Positions 1-7,917 of a DNA stretch of 27,930 nucleotides are shown piece by piece. The notes below the pieces were generated by a model that was not told the DNA's origin, ran no database searches, and saw nothing but the letters and a program-made list of their open reading frames with translations. Every line of letters starts with the position of its first letter. Position 1 is the first letter of the stretch. This DNA comes from HGM04593 sp045591315 (GTDB lineage: Bacteria > Bacteroidota > Bacteroidia > Bacteroidales > Bacteroidaceae), in the NCBI GenBank assembly GCA_045591315.1, contig JAZNSN010000082.1:1-27930 (forward strand). Reading direction: 5' to 3'. The position numbers and the translations under genes are program-made.

Positions 1-3000
1 GTGCTTGCTACTATTGATTCAAATCTGCCCGCACATAATTCAGGCAATACATACGAATCGGCAGCTATTGATTCAAAGAGATACAGATATCTGCGCTTTA
101 CTGTAACCGGATCGGCTGGTCCTGGTAATGCGCAATATGGTGGTCAGTATTTCTTCGGTATGCTTGAGTTCGACCTCTACAAGCTTACATCAACAGCTGA
201 GGTTGCTCCAAAGTACAAGAACCTTGCCGGTGTAACCAACGAAGAGACTGCAACTCTTTACGACTCAATGGCCGAGGCATTGTACTTCTACAACAACGGT
301 GGTACTGCTGATGAGTTGCAGGCTGCATACGATGCATTGAAACCGTTGTACGATGCACTCAATGCAAAGAAGGATAAAATCCTCAATGGTGTTTACAACA
401 TCAACTTTGGCGGCAAGCCTCTTTTTATCGCTTATGCAGCGGCCAATGAACTTGACGGCTTGACCGGTGCGGGCAATGCCGGCTTCAGATTGTTCGATGC
501 CACAACCACTAATACCGATAGCAAACATTCAACAATTCAGAACAACGCTATTGCAGCACAGGCACCGGCCGATGCTCTCTTTACAATTGTGCCTAAAGAC
601 GATTACTCCGGTTATCACTTGTCGGCACAAGGAAATTATATGCGAGCAACCGGTGTACACTCTCAATGGGATATTCAGGCATTCGACACCGATGTAGCCA
701 ATGCCGGTGTATATCTGTTTGAGGAGACTGCAACAGCAGATGTATTCAAACTCAAGAGCACCATTAATATTACAACAGCCAATGCAACAACGAACTACGT
801 AAACGACTGGGGTCCAGTGTTTGGTAGCGATAACTATAACAAAGAGAACCTCTCTACCTTTACACTCACTCCTGTAACAGAGTACACACTGAGCGTTCCT
901 GCAAGCGGTGCAACAACACTCTGCTTGCCGTTCAATGTTGTATTGCCGGCCGGTGTCACTGCATACGACATTACAGAGGCGCAGATAATACAGAAGGGCA
1001 GCAGATACATATATGAACTTAACAATGTAGTTGCTGCCGAGGGTGAGACACTTGCAAAGAACACACCGGTAATAATAAAGGCTGCCGAGGGTAACCATGT
1101 ATTCACAATCACAATGAGTGACGAGAATGTAAAGGGCTCTGCAAGCGGTTCTGTATTGCGTAGCGGTCTTGTCAAGACAACTATCGATAATACAGTTGTC
1201 AATTACACGTTAAGCAACGGAACATTCAGCCTTGTTGAACCTGCAGCCGATGTTGCAGCCAACCAGTGCTGGATGGAGCTTGCCGAAAATCGCGGAACTC
1301 AGATACTTGATGAGTCATCTTATAGCGGTGCTTTCTTCTACACTACCGACGAGGAGAGCCCGGTGCTGTACAATATTTATCATAAGCGTACCGGCAAAGT
1401 TATGGGATACGACTATGCAGAAGATAATGTTGATATTGTTGCAAAGACCAGTAACAATACCTTCCAAGCATGGTACTTTATGGCCGGCACCGATGGTGCA
1501 GTTCTCATTAAGCCCTATAATGGTAATGGCAAGGTGCTGGGTGCAAATGACACCTCAAACGGCAAAAACAAACTGTTGCTTGCTGCAGATGCTACTCACA
1601 AGAATTGGACTGTTGAACTTGCAAAAGAAGATAACGGCGAACCGTATTTCTATATCAAGACCAATGGCACCTTTGTGAACGATTTTGAGAATGATACCGT
1701 AAATATCGGTTTCTGGAACGGTGCCAGTGCTTCAACAGACGGCTCGCTGTTCAAGTTTATTGAAGCTGAATTCGAGAACAACAACCCACGCTATTACCAG
1801 CTCCAGGATTTGTTAAATACTATGGATGTCACAACCCAGGCAAAGAGCGGTGATGCTCCCGGTTGCCGCGCGAATGGCGACGATCACTATGCTGCATACG
1901 AAGCAGCAACAGGCCTTATCGATGCCGGCAGCAACGTATCGGCTTCAACCGACTGCTATACAGCTTATACAACCCTGCGTGCAACACGAGAGGCATTGGG
2001 CAATATGGTAATGCCAACTCCCGGCAAAGTTTACCGTTTGAGAAGCTATGTCTCTTCAGTAGCCGATGAGAATAAGAACCACTATATTGCAAATACAAAT
2101 GCAAGAGTTGAATTCCCGACTGCTATAGATGAGAACAAGACATTGTGGATTTGTGCTGAGGGCACCGCCGGCAAGTTCAAGTTCATAAGCGCGATGGGTT
2201 CTGCAACACTCGGCTGGAAAGAATTTGCCGAGGAGGGCTTTGAATTCACACTGAAGAGCGGTGTTGAGCAGGGTGCGGTTGCTTTGGCAAACGGTACAGA
2301 TAACCTTACCCTTACTACCGAAGGCAATGCCAATGGTGTGGCATTCGGACACAATCCTGACTCAGCAGTGGAGCAGGGTGCAGATTGGTCAACCGACTGG
2401 TATCTTGAGCCTGTTGCAGATGCTAAGGTATATTACAGCCGTTCAATTGCCAAGGGATACAATTGGGCAACAATGTTCCTGCCGTTCAGCGTGACTGTTC
2501 CCGATGGTATAGAGGCATACACGGCTATTGAGGGTGATATTAAGGAAGGTGACACTAAACGTTATGTTGACCTTAATACAGTTGCCTCTGTAATTCCGGC
2601 CCGTACAGCTGTTGTTCTCTATCGTGAGAACAATGAAAGCCTTCAGGAGTTCCGTTTTGATTTTACAACCGAAGAGGCTGATGTTGTTGAGAACAACATC
2701 TTTAGAGGTTGTGTTATGACAAAGGCTGTTGGCGGTAACCCGGCCAATGAGAACTACTATCTGCTGTTCCGCGGCACAAACGGCGAGGCGTTCTACTGGA
2801 TGAAGGAGGAGTACGATGAGAATCTAGGTAGCGGAACAACTCACATCAAGTGCGAGGGCAACAAGGCTTATATGGTTCTTCCTGATGTTGATGCAGGCAA
2901 TGCGTCATCGTTCAGTTTCCGTTTCCCAGGCACAACCGGCATTGACGCTGTTGAAGGCGAAAGCGGAGAATTGAAGACCATTTATGATTTGCAGGGCCGC

Positions 3001-3066
3001 AAGCTCACTGAAATTACTGTACCGGGCATCTACATTGTTAATGGTGAGAAGGTGCTGATCAAGTGA
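1..3066 (+). CDS. Large modular secreted/surface protein, C-terminal part (5' truncated by window edge)
   Basis: Open from base 1 to a TGA at 3064-3066 (1021 codons visible). The GTG at base 1 has no upstream context and falls inside a domain, so the gene is taken as truncated on the left. Visible architecture: end of a discoidin-like beta domain (about residues 25-63, RYRYLRFTV and FFGMLEFDLY), a helical segment (80-122), beta-trefoil-like blocks (about 128-290, 445-595 and 675-805), a second helical segment (598-668), and two copies of a beta module marked by TTLCLPFNVVLPAGVTAY (about 305) and ATMFLPFSVTVPDGIEAY (about 822). The tail, about residues 980-1021, reads IYDLQGRKL...PGIYIVNGEKVLIK, the C-terminal element common on exported Prevotella/Bacteroides proteins and resembling type IX sorting tails. 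The protein is probably exported and surface-displayed or glycan-binding. No catalytic domain is visible, and its substrate cannot be told from this part. Confidence 0.8.
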   Translation: MLATIDSNLPAHNSGNTYESAAIDSKRYRYLRFTVTGSAGPGNAQYGGQYFFGMLEFDLYKLTSTAEVAPKYKNLAGVTNEETATLYDSMAEALYFYNNGGTADELQAAYDALKPLYDALNAKKDKILNGVYNINFGGKPLFIAYAAANELDGLTGAGNAGFRLFDATTTNTDSKHSTIQNNAIAAQAPADALFTIVPKDDYSGYHLSAQGNYMRATGVHSQWDIQAFDTDVANAGVYLFEETATADVFKLKSTINITTANATTNYVNDWGPVFGSDNYNKENLSTFTLTPVTEYTLSVPASGATTLCLPFNVVLPAGVTAYDITEAQIIQKGSRYIYELNNVVAAEGETLAKNTPVIIKAAEGNHVFTITMSDENVKGSASGSVLRSGLVKTTIDNTVVNYTLSNGTFSLVEPAADVAANQCWMELAENRGTQILDESSYSGAFFYTTDEESPVLYNIYHKRTGKVMGYDYAEDNVDIVAKTSNNTFQAWYFMAGTDGAVLIKPYNGNGKVLGANDTSNGKNKLLLAADATHKNWTVELAKEDNGEPYFYIKTNGTFVNDFENDTVNIGFWNGASASTDGSLFKFIEAEFENNNPRYYQLQDLLNTMDVTTQAKSGDAPGCRANGDDHYAAYEAATGLIDAGSNVSASTDCYTAYTTLRATREALGNMVMPTPGKVYRLRSYVSSVADENKNHYIANTNARVEFPTAIDENKTLWICAEGTAGKFKFISAMGSATLGWKEFAEEGFEFTLKSGVEQGAVALANGTDNLTLTTEGNANGVAFGHNPDSAVEQGADWSTDWYLEPVADAKVYYSRSIAKGYNWATMFLPFSVTVPDGIEAYTAIEGDIKEGDTKRYVDLNTVASVIPARTAVVLYRENNESLQEFRFDFTTEEADVVENNIFRGCVMTKAVGGNPANENYYLLFRGTNGEAFYWMKEEYDENLGSGTTHIKCEGNKAYMVLPDVDAGNASSFSFRFPGTTGIDAVEGESGELKTIYDLQGRKLTEITVPGIYIVNGEKVLIK

Positions 3067-3083
3067 TAAACAGCTTGCGATAC

Positions 3084-3127
3084 TTAAACGAATTAAGGCA
3101 GCCGTAAGGCTGCCTTAATTCGTTTAA
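3084..3127 (+). terminator. Perfect 20-bp hairpin after the surface protein gene
   Basis: TTAAACGAATTAAGGCAGCC (3084-3103) pairs base for base with 3108-3127 around a GTAA tetraloop (GNRA type). It lies 17 nt past the stop codon. There is no long T-run beyond the stem, but the 3' arm ends in TTCGTTTAA. It probably ends or protects the 3' end of the mRNA. Confidence 0.75.
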
Positions 3128-3155
3128 TGGGTAGTGCGCGCTAATGGCTTCGGGG

Positions 3156-3191
3156 CTTTAGGGTCTATAGGGCCTTTAAGGTCTTTAGGGC
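3156..3191. repeat. Tandem 18-bp repeat, two abutting copies
   Basis: CTTTAGGGTCTATAGGGC (3156-3173) is followed directly by CTTTAAGGTCTTTAGGGC (3174-3191), with 16 of 18 positions identical. The sequence to the right (AAGGACTTTAAGGACCTTA, 3203-3221) is a rough inverted version, with GGCGCGCC (3192-3199) between them. It lies in a non-coding, GC-rich gap between two converging genes. Its function is unknown; it may be a REP-like intergenic element. Confidence 0.55.
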
Positions 3192-3232
3192 GGCGCGCCA
3201 CTAAGGACTTTAAGGACCTTACTAACCGCGCG

Positions 3233-3260
3233 CCTTGTCCACCGTGCACCTTGTCCACCG
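3233..3260. repeat. 12-bp direct repeat with 16-bp period
   Basis: CCTTGTCCACCG occurs at 3233-3244 and again at 3249-3260. It belongs to the same 3128-3283 non-coding stretch as the 18-bp tandem repeat. No gene is seen in this stretch. Confidence 0.5.
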
Positions 3261-3283
3261 CGTGCCACAATCTCCCACGCAAC

Positions 3284-3322
3284 TAAAATTCAAGCGCGCC
3301 TTTTGGGCACGCTTGAATTTTA
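3284..3322 (-). terminator. Terminator of the rplY-pth-S4 cluster
   Basis: TAAAATTCAAGCG (3284-3296) pairs with CGCTTGAATTTTA (3310-3322). One mismatch and a GCC/GGC extension close a short TTTTG loop. The distal arm overlaps the stop codon of the minus-strand S4 gene, and on that strand the stem ends in a TTTTA run. It also blocks read-through from the opposite side. Confidence 0.7.
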
Positions 3323-3739
3323 TAGTTCGTCAAAGTCGAATTCTTCGAGGTCGAGGTCGTAGCCTTCTTCTACAAACTGGTCGAGGTCGCGGCGTTCCTT
3401 CTTTGTGGGGCGGCCTGTTCCTCTGGCCCTGCCCACGAAACCGCTCATGCGGCTCATCTCCAGTATCTCGTACTGCTCCTGCGGCGTGACATTCTCCATC
3501 AGCTCCGGTACAAGCTTCGCGCCTACACGGTTCTCGGCACACTTGAGCACTTTGAAAGAGTATGTTACAGGAGCTTTCTTTACGTTCACGATGTCGCCTA
3601 CACGTATGTTGTGTGCCGGCTTTGCTGTGCGCTCGCCAATGCTCACATGCCCTTTCTTGCATGCTTCGGCCGCTATGCTGCGTGTCTTGTATATACGCAC
3701 TGCCCAGAGCCATTTGTCTATGCGTGCTTGTTCTGCCAT
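3320..3739 (-). CDS. S4-domain RNA-binding protein, Hsp15 (HslR)-like
   Basis: 139 aa. It opens with the S4 RNA-binding signature (RIDKWLWAVRIYKTRSIAAEACKKGHV, shown in part) at about residues 6-70, followed by a basic stretch (GRARGTGRPTKKERRDLDQF) and an acidic tail (EEGYDLDLEEFDFDEL). This order matches the Hsp15 family, which in E. coli binds stalled 50S subunits carrying peptidyl-tRNA. The start codon lies one base past the stop of pth, and both follow rplY, so the three are almost certainly one transcript. Pairing a 50S-rescue factor with peptidyl-tRNA hydrolase fits a shared role in clearing stalled peptidyl-tRNA. The family call is firm; the rescue role is inferred from homology. Confidence 0.85.
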   Translation of the reverse strand: MAEQARIDKWLWAVRIYKTRSIAAEACKKGHVSIGERTAKPAHNIRVGDIVNVKKAPVTYSFKVLKCAENRVGAKLVPELMENVTPQEQYEILEMSRMSGFVGRARGTGRPTKKERRDLDQFVEEGYDLDLEEFDFDEL

Positions 3740-3740
3740 A

Positions 3741-4328
3741 TCATTCCTGCGGCTTGTTGCCGTTGCCTTTTTTGTTGAACTGGTTCATGGTGCGTGCAAG
3801 GCCTGCAAAACAGAAGCTCTTTATTATCTCTGTCGTTGTCTCCAACTGCTCGTCAACCGCTTTCTGCTCCTCGCTGTCGAATGCTCCGAGAACAAAGTTT
3901 ACCTGGTGCCCTTTGCCGAAGTCGTTGCCTATACCGAATCTTAGTCTCGCGTAATTGGTTGTACCGAGGGTCGCTGCAATATGCTTGAGTCCGTTATGGC
4001 CTCCGTCGCTGCCCTGGCCCTTAAGGCGGAGTGCTCCCACCGGCAACGCGAGGTCATCGACGATGACCAGAATGTTCTCCAACGGAATCTTCTCCTGCTG
4101 CATCCAGTAACGGACTGCGTTGCCGCTAAGATTCATGTATGTAGATGGCTTCAGCAGGATTAGCTTGCGTCCGCGCACCGATGCCTCGGCCACAAAACCG
4201 TAACGCTTGTCCTGAAAAGAAGTATTGGATGCCTTTGCAAAGGCATCCAATACTGTAAAACCGATATTGTGGCGGGTTCCTTCGTACTCAGAGCCGATGT
4301 TGCCCAATCCTACAATCAAATATTTCAT
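3741..4328 (-). CDS. pth: Peptidyl-tRNA hydrolase
   Basis: 195 aa, the usual length for bacterial Pth. The enzyme releases tRNA from peptidyl-tRNA that has dropped off the ribosome. The family residues are all present: N10 and H20 in the N-terminal block (YLIVGLGNIGSEYEGTRHN), N66 in KPSTYMNLSGNAV, D92 in ILVIVDDLALP, and N112 in GSDGGHNGLKHI. These match E. coli N10, H20, N68, D93 and N114. It sits 14 nt downstream of rplY and 1 nt upstream of the S4 protein gene, within one minus-strand operon. The rplY-pth order is widely conserved in Bacteria, which supports both calls. Confidence 0.97.
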   Translation of the reverse strand: MKYLIVGLGNIGSEYEGTRHNIGFTVLDAFAKASNTSFQDKRYGFVAEASVRGRKLILLKPSTYMNLSGNAVRYWMQQEKIPLENILVIVDDLALPVGALRLKGQGSDGGHNGLKHIAATLGTTNYARLRFGIGNDFGKGHQVNFVLGAFDSEEQKAVDEQLETTTEIIKSFCFAGLARTMNQFNKKGNGNKPQE

Positions 4329-4342
4329 CTGTTCGGGTTCAA

Positions 4343-4939
4343 TTACTTCTTAGCGGCTGCTGCAGCTGCTGCAGATGCACGTGTTGTCTTCACTGAAGCA
4401 ACGAGTGACTCCTTGACAGTTACGAGCTCAAGACCCTCGTAAGAAAGGTCGCCTACCTTGATTGACTTGCCAAGGCCGAGTGATGTAACGTCAACTGTAA
4501 GAATCTCTGGGATTGCTGTATATATAGCTTTAACCTTGAGGTAACGCTGTACCTGAACGAGCTTACCGCCGGCACGTACACCGTCTGCGAGACCTTCGAG
4601 CTTAACGGGAACTGACATAACGATAGGCTTCTCCTCTGTTACCTGATAGAAATCAACGTGGAGGATAGTGTCCTTTACAGGGTGGAACTGGATATCCTTC
4701 ATGATTGCCTTAACTGCCTTGCCGTCGATTGTGAGGTCAACTACGTGGATGTCTGGTGTGTAAACCAACTTGCGGAGACCTTCTGTAGGTACGCTGAATG
4801 CCTTTGTTACAGGGTTGCCGTTCTCGTCTTTCTCAACTCCGTAGATGCAGCATGGTACGAGACCTGCGTTGCGGAGAGCGTTGGTAGCCTTCTTGCCTAC
4901 CTCGGTTCTGCTTGAACCTGAAATGCTGATAGATTTCAT
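4343..4939 (-). CDS. rplY: 50S ribosomal protein L25 / Ctc family
   Basis: 198 aa, the long (Ctc/TL5) form: an N-terminal L25 5S-rRNA-binding beta barrel (ISGSSRTEVGKKATNALRNAG, shown in part, to about residue 95) and a C-terminal beta domain (about 100-185). It ends in an Ala-rich tail (RASAAAAAAAKK). VPCCIYG and FHPVKDTILHVDFYQV are typical L25 blocks. It binds 5S rRNA in the central protuberance of the large subunit. It is the first gene of the rplY-pth-S4 unit and has a strong Bacteroidetes promoter about 80 bp upstream. The Ala/Lys tail is low-complexity and common in this family. Confidence 0.95.
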   Translation of the reverse strand: MKSISISGSSRTEVGKKATNALRNAGLVPCCIYGVEKDENGNPVTKAFSVPTEGLRKLVYTPDIHVVDLTIDGKAVKAIMKDIQFHPVKDTILHVDFYQVTEEKPIVMSVPVKLEGLADGVRAGGKLVQVQRYLKVKAIYTAIPEILTVDVTSLGLGKSIKVGDLSYEGLELVTVKESLVASVKTTRASAAAAAAAKK

Positions 4940-5015
4940 AATTAAAATGTGTTACTCTAAATTAAGATTAATGTTTCTGCTTAATTCGCCATCACACGAT
5001 GTGCTTAAAGCGGAC

Positions 5016-5048
5016 GCAAAGGTACGCTTTTTATTTTAAATAAGCAAA
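5016..5048 (-). promoter_or_regulatory. Bacteroidetes-type promoter for rplY-pth-S4 operon
   Basis: On the minus strand TTTG (5045-5048) is followed after 20 bp by TACCTTTGC (5016-5024), an exact match to the TTTG-N19-21-TAnnTTTG consensus of the Bacteroidetes housekeeping sigma factor. Transcription would start at about 5010, giving a leader of about 70 nt before the rplY ATG at 4939. The -33 element lies in a small AAGCAAA/TTTGCTT palindrome (5042-5058). Confidence 0.75.
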
Positions 5049-5092
5049 GTTTTTGCTTTAATATTAGGTGTTCAGCCCGTTTTGAGGCCGAT

Positions 5093-5461
5093 TTAGAAAT
5101 CGATGTCGATATCAACTTTCTCTTCCTTTGCTCCTTCGGTTGCTGCAGAGCCTTCGGCAGGGTAGTGGGGAACGTACTCGCCTTGCTCGGCAACAACAAA
5201 GCCTATTGCATCGTTAAGGCTGCTGACGAACTTCGCGAAATCCTCGCGGTAGAGGAATATCTTGTGCTTCTCGAATGTTACCGATGCACTTTCGCCTTCG
5301 CCCTGGACAATCTTCTTGCTCTCTGTGATAGAGAGGTACATTTCGTCCCTGCGGTTCTTCTTCACGTCGATGTAATAGATTCTCTTTCCTGCTTTGATGG
5401 TTTGTGAATACACAATCTCCTTCTCGCTTTCAATCATTCCGCTCTTTCTGTTGTCTTCCAT
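5093..5461 (-). CDS. DUF3276 / PUR-family nucleic-acid-binding protein
   Basis: The frame is open up to 5524, but the ATG at 5459-5461 (protein MEDNRKSGMIESEKEIVYS...) is preferred because the extra 21 upstream residues are low-complexity and lysine/asparagine-rich. That gives 122 aa. The core (IVYSQTIKAGKRIYYIDVKK, then MYLSITESKK, then FEKHKIFLYREDFAKFVSSL) has the beta-beta-beta-alpha pattern of PUR repeats, as in DUF3276 proteins of Bacteroidetes and the Borrelia PUR protein, which bind single-stranded nucleic acid. It ends with an acidic KVDIDIDF tail. It lies upstream of rplY on the same strand and divergent from nusB, in a translation/transcription neighbourhood. A possible promoter on the minus strand is CATATTTG (5495-5502). 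No strong terminator follows, so read-through into rplY is possible. Confidence 0.8.
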   Translation of the reverse strand: MEDNRKSGMIESEKEIVYSQTIKAGKRIYYIDVKKNRRDEMYLSITESKKIVQGEGESASVTFEKHKIFLYREDFAKFVSSLNDAIGFVVAEQGEYVPHYPAEGSAATEGAKEEKVDIDIDF

Positions 5462-5676
5462 CGTAATTACCTTGCTTTTGTTAGTATTATTTTCCAAATA
5501 TGAATATATTTTTTTAAAAATCAATGAATTTTGCCATGATTTTTTGCTTTTGCAGTGCTTTTTTGCCCGAAAATGAAGAAAAAATGTGCATTCGGATAAA
5601 CCAAAACCCGGTTTTTACGTTGTTCTGTATATATGTATTTGCTGCTTCACAATAAATAAAATTCTCCTTTTCCTTG

Positions 5677-5704
5677 TTTGTGTCGCTATAAAGTGCGACC
5701 TTTG
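5677..5704 (+). promoter_or_regulatory. Candidate promoter for nusB cluster
   Basis: TTTG (5677-5680) and GACCTTTGC (5697-5705) resemble the Bacteroidetes -33 and -7 elements. The first base of TAnnTTTG is changed and the spacing is 16 bp, shorter than usual. The start would be at about 5711, just ahead of the nusB ATG at 5728. The rest of the 5462-5727 divergent gap is AT-rich and shows no gene. Confidence 0.4.
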
Positions 5705-5727
5705 CATGAAATCAGAAAAAGCGTTTT

Positions 5728-6648
5728 ATGATTAATAGAGTTCTTATCCGTCTAAAGGTGATTCAGATAGTCTATGCCTACTACAAGAACAGCGGCAAGA
5801 GTCTGAAGGCTGCCGAGGACGAGGTTTTTTTCAGTCTGTCAAAGGCGTATGACCTTTACAATCACATGTTGCTTGTTATGCCGGCAATAACACATTATGC
5901 TGCCGACCGTATATCGTTCCTTAAATCGAAAGCACATATCTCAGGTGCCGAGGCTCCCGACACCAAGTTCGTGGAGAACCGTTTCATTGCACAGCTCGAA
6001 AGGGATGAACAGCTTGTGAAGTTTGCCGAAAAGAGCAAGCTGAACTGGGTTGACAGTTCCGATTTCCTGCGCCGTATGCTCGACGAAATCGAAGCAAGCG
6101 ATATATATAAGGAGTATATGGATTCTGGAGAATCTTCGTTCGAGGAGGACAAGGAACTGTGGCGCAAGATATACAAGACTTTCATAATTGAGAATGAGGA
6201 ACTCGATTCCATACTTGAGGAGCAGAGCCTGTACTGGAACGATGACAAGTCTATTGTCGATACTTTTGTGGTGAAGACTATCAAGCGTATCGAGGAGAAT
6301 GAGGACGGTGCTTGCCAGCTGCTGCCCGAATACAAGGATGTTGCGGATATGGACTTTGCACGCAAACTGTTCAGGAATGCGATAACAAATGCCGAAGAGT
6401 ACCGTGCTATGATGGGCGAGAGCTCAAAGAATTGGGATATGTCGCGTTTGGCGTTCATGGATGTTGTGATAATGCAGGTGGCTCTTGCCGAGGTGATGTC
6501 GTTCGACGATATCCCTGTTTCGGTAACTCTTAATGAGTATGTAGAGATTGCAAAGTACTACAGTACCGCAAAAAGCGGTTCTTTCGTGAACGGACTGCTC
6601 GATTCAATTACAAAGAGATTGAGAGAGAACGGAAAGATTAATAAATAA
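5728..6648 (+). CDS. nusB: Transcription antitermination factor NusB (long Bacteroidetes form)
   Basis: 306 aa, about twice the length of E. coli NusB (139 aa). The C-terminal half (about residues 190-300: LFRNAITNAEEYRAMMGESSKNWDMSR, in part, then DVVIMQVALAEV and IPVSVTLNEYVEIAKYYSTAKSGSFVNGLLD, in part) is the all-helical NusB fold. It carries the conserved LNEYVE(I/L)AK and SxxFVNGLLD blocks. The helical N-terminal extension is usual in Bacteroidales. NusB with NusE/S10 binds boxA RNA and supports rRNA antitermination. It starts a plus-strand run with yajC (15 nt away), ybbR-like and coaE. Confidence 0.93.
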   Translation: MINRVLIRLKVIQIVYAYYKNSGKSLKAAEDEVFFSLSKAYDLYNHMLLVMPAITHYAADRISFLKSKAHISGAEAPDTKFVENRFIAQLERDEQLVKFAEKSKLNWVDSSDFLRRMLDEIEASDIYKEYMDSGESSFEEDKELWRKIYKTFIIENEELDSILEEQSLYWNDDKSIVDTFVVKTIKRIEENEDGACQLLPEYKDVADMDFARKLFRNAITNAEEYRAMMGESSKNWDMSRLAFMDVVIMQVALAEVMSFDDIPVSVTLNEYVEIAKYYSTAKSGSFVNGLLDSITKRLRENGKINK

Positions 6649-6663
6649 AGACAAATAAATTTA

Positions 6664-6975
6664 ATGATTATGGTATTTACAACATTTGCTATGGGTGCAG
6701 CTTCACTACAGCCGCTGATTATGTTTGCGGTTATAATTGCTATTATGTACTTCATGATGATCCGTCCTCAGCGCAAGCGCCAGAAGGAAATCGAGAATTT
6801 CCGCCGTGGCCTTCAGGTAGGCCAGGAGGTCGTAACAAGCGGTGGTATATATGGCAAGGTCAAGGAAATCAACGACGGTGTCGTTCTGCTTGAGATTGCG
6901 CATAATGTGAATGTCCGTGTTGATATCTCTGTAGTGTTTGCAAACCCTAATGCAATGCAGCAGGAGGGTAAGTGA
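6664..6975 (+). CDS. yajC: Sec translocase accessory subunit YajC
   Basis: 103 aa. A single N-terminal membrane segment (about residues 17-34, LIMFAVIIAIMYFMMI) is followed directly by the family hallmark RPQRKRQKE. The cytoplasmic domain then carries GLQVGQEVVTSGGIYGKV and VLLEIAHNVNVRVD. YajC associates with SecDF and the SecYEG channel. The ATG at 6670 is an alternative start two codons downstream. Its TGA (6973-6975) overlaps the GTG start of the next gene, so translation is likely coupled. Confidence 0.95.
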   Translation: MIMVFTTFAMGAASLQPLIMFAVIIAIMYFMMIRPQRKRQKEIENFRRGLQVGQEVVTSGGIYGKVKEINDGVVLLEIAHNVNVRVDISVVFANPNAMQQEGK

Positions 6976-7916
6976 TAAGAAAACCGGCTTTGATAAAAAC
7001 ATTCATAAGAAAAACAGAAGAGAATAAGCTGTTGCCTTTTCTCTTCTTCCTTTTGGTCTCGTGTTGTTTGTGGCTGCTTCAAGCGCTGAACTACAAATAC
7101 GAGACCGATGTTGCATTCAAGATAAACGTCAAGGGCCTTCCTTCGGATGTGGAACTCGACAAGGATGATATCTACTTCATGGCACGTCTGCGTGACTATG
7201 GAACAGGTCTCATAGGGTATGAGCTCCGGGGAGCAACGCCAGTGGATGTCAACTACGCAGAACTGGGCAACAGCAATGGACGTCTGGTGTTGCCTTTGTC
7301 TGTGGCGAAGCAGAAGGTGGAGAATCTTGTCGGTTCTTCAACTTCGTTGGTACGCATGCTGCAGGATACCATTATGATTGACGTAAAGAGGGATGTTGCT
7401 CTTTTGCCGGTCAAGCTTGACGGCGTTGTTGACGTTGCCGACCATTATACAGTTGCGGATATTGAGATTATTCCCTCTGAGGTCAATGTCTATGCTACTG
7501 CGGCTCATCTTGAGAAGATGAGTGACATCAGGACTGAATATGTCGTCAAGAAGTATCTGAAGAACAGCATTGGCTTCAAGGCGAAGATTGTTGCAGATGA
7601 ACTGGTGACAGTTGAGCCGTCTGTGGTGGATGTTTATGTCACTGTACATCCGCTTGTTGAGAAGAAGCTCCGTCTGCCGGTCGAATATGTCGGTTTCCCT
7701 GTTTCATACCCAGGCTCATTGCCACGTGAGGTGGAGGTTACATTTGAGGTTCCTGAACCTGATGCCGGAGATGTGGGGGCGAAAGATTTCTCTGTTTCTG
7801 TCGATTATGCCGAGGCTGCAGCTGCCAGTAGCCGCAAGGCTGACATAGTGGTGACACCTCTGTCGCATAAGATAAGCAATGTTTCAACATCACCTTCATA
7901 CGTCATTCTTCAATAA
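6972..7916 (+). CDS. YbbR/CdaR-like domain protein
   Basis: 314 aa, starting at GTG (6972-6974), which overlaps the yajC stop as GTGA; no nearby ATG fits as well. There is one N-terminal membrane anchor (about residues 20-38, LLPFLFFLLVSCCLWLLQAL) and then an extracytoplasmic region of beta-rich repeats. Recognisable YbbR blocks include VKLDGVVDVADHYTVADIEIIPSEVNVY (shown in part) at about residues 138-172. In Firmicutes such proteins (CdaR) regulate the diadenylate cyclase CdaA, but no cdaA is nearby, so the function here is open. The order nusB-yajC-ybbR-coaE is, from memory, common in Bacteroidales. Confidence 0.8.
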   Translation: MIRKPALIKTFIRKTEENKLLPFLFFLLVSCCLWLLQALNYKYETDVAFKINVKGLPSDVELDKDDIYFMARLRDYGTGLIGYELRGATPVDVNYAELGNSNGRLVLPLSVAKQKVENLVGSSTSLVRMLQDTIMIDVKRDVALLPVKLDGVVDVADHYTVADIEIIPSEVNVYATAAHLEKMSDIRTEYVVKKYLKNSIGFKAKIVADELVTVEPSVVDVYVTVHPLVEKKLRLPVEYVGFPVSYPGSLPREVEVTFEVPEPDAGDVGAKDFSVSVDYAEAAAASSRKADIVVTPLSHKISNVSTSPSYVILQ

Positions 7917-7917
7917 T

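Noticed and set aside
1..3. GTG as the true start of the first gene
   Set aside because: No upstream sequence, no signal peptide after it, and the frame begins inside a domain; the gene is cut by the window edge.
529..1098. 189-codon minus-strand frame inside the surface protein gene
   Set aside because: Cys/Tyr-rich composition typical of an antisense shadow; the plus-strand frame continues through it with coherent domains.
5042..5058. AAGCAAA/TTTGCTT hairpin as terminator of the DUF3276 gene
   Set aside because: Only a 7-bp AT-rich stem with a 3-nt loop and no proper T-run; it coincides with the -33 element of the rplY promoter.
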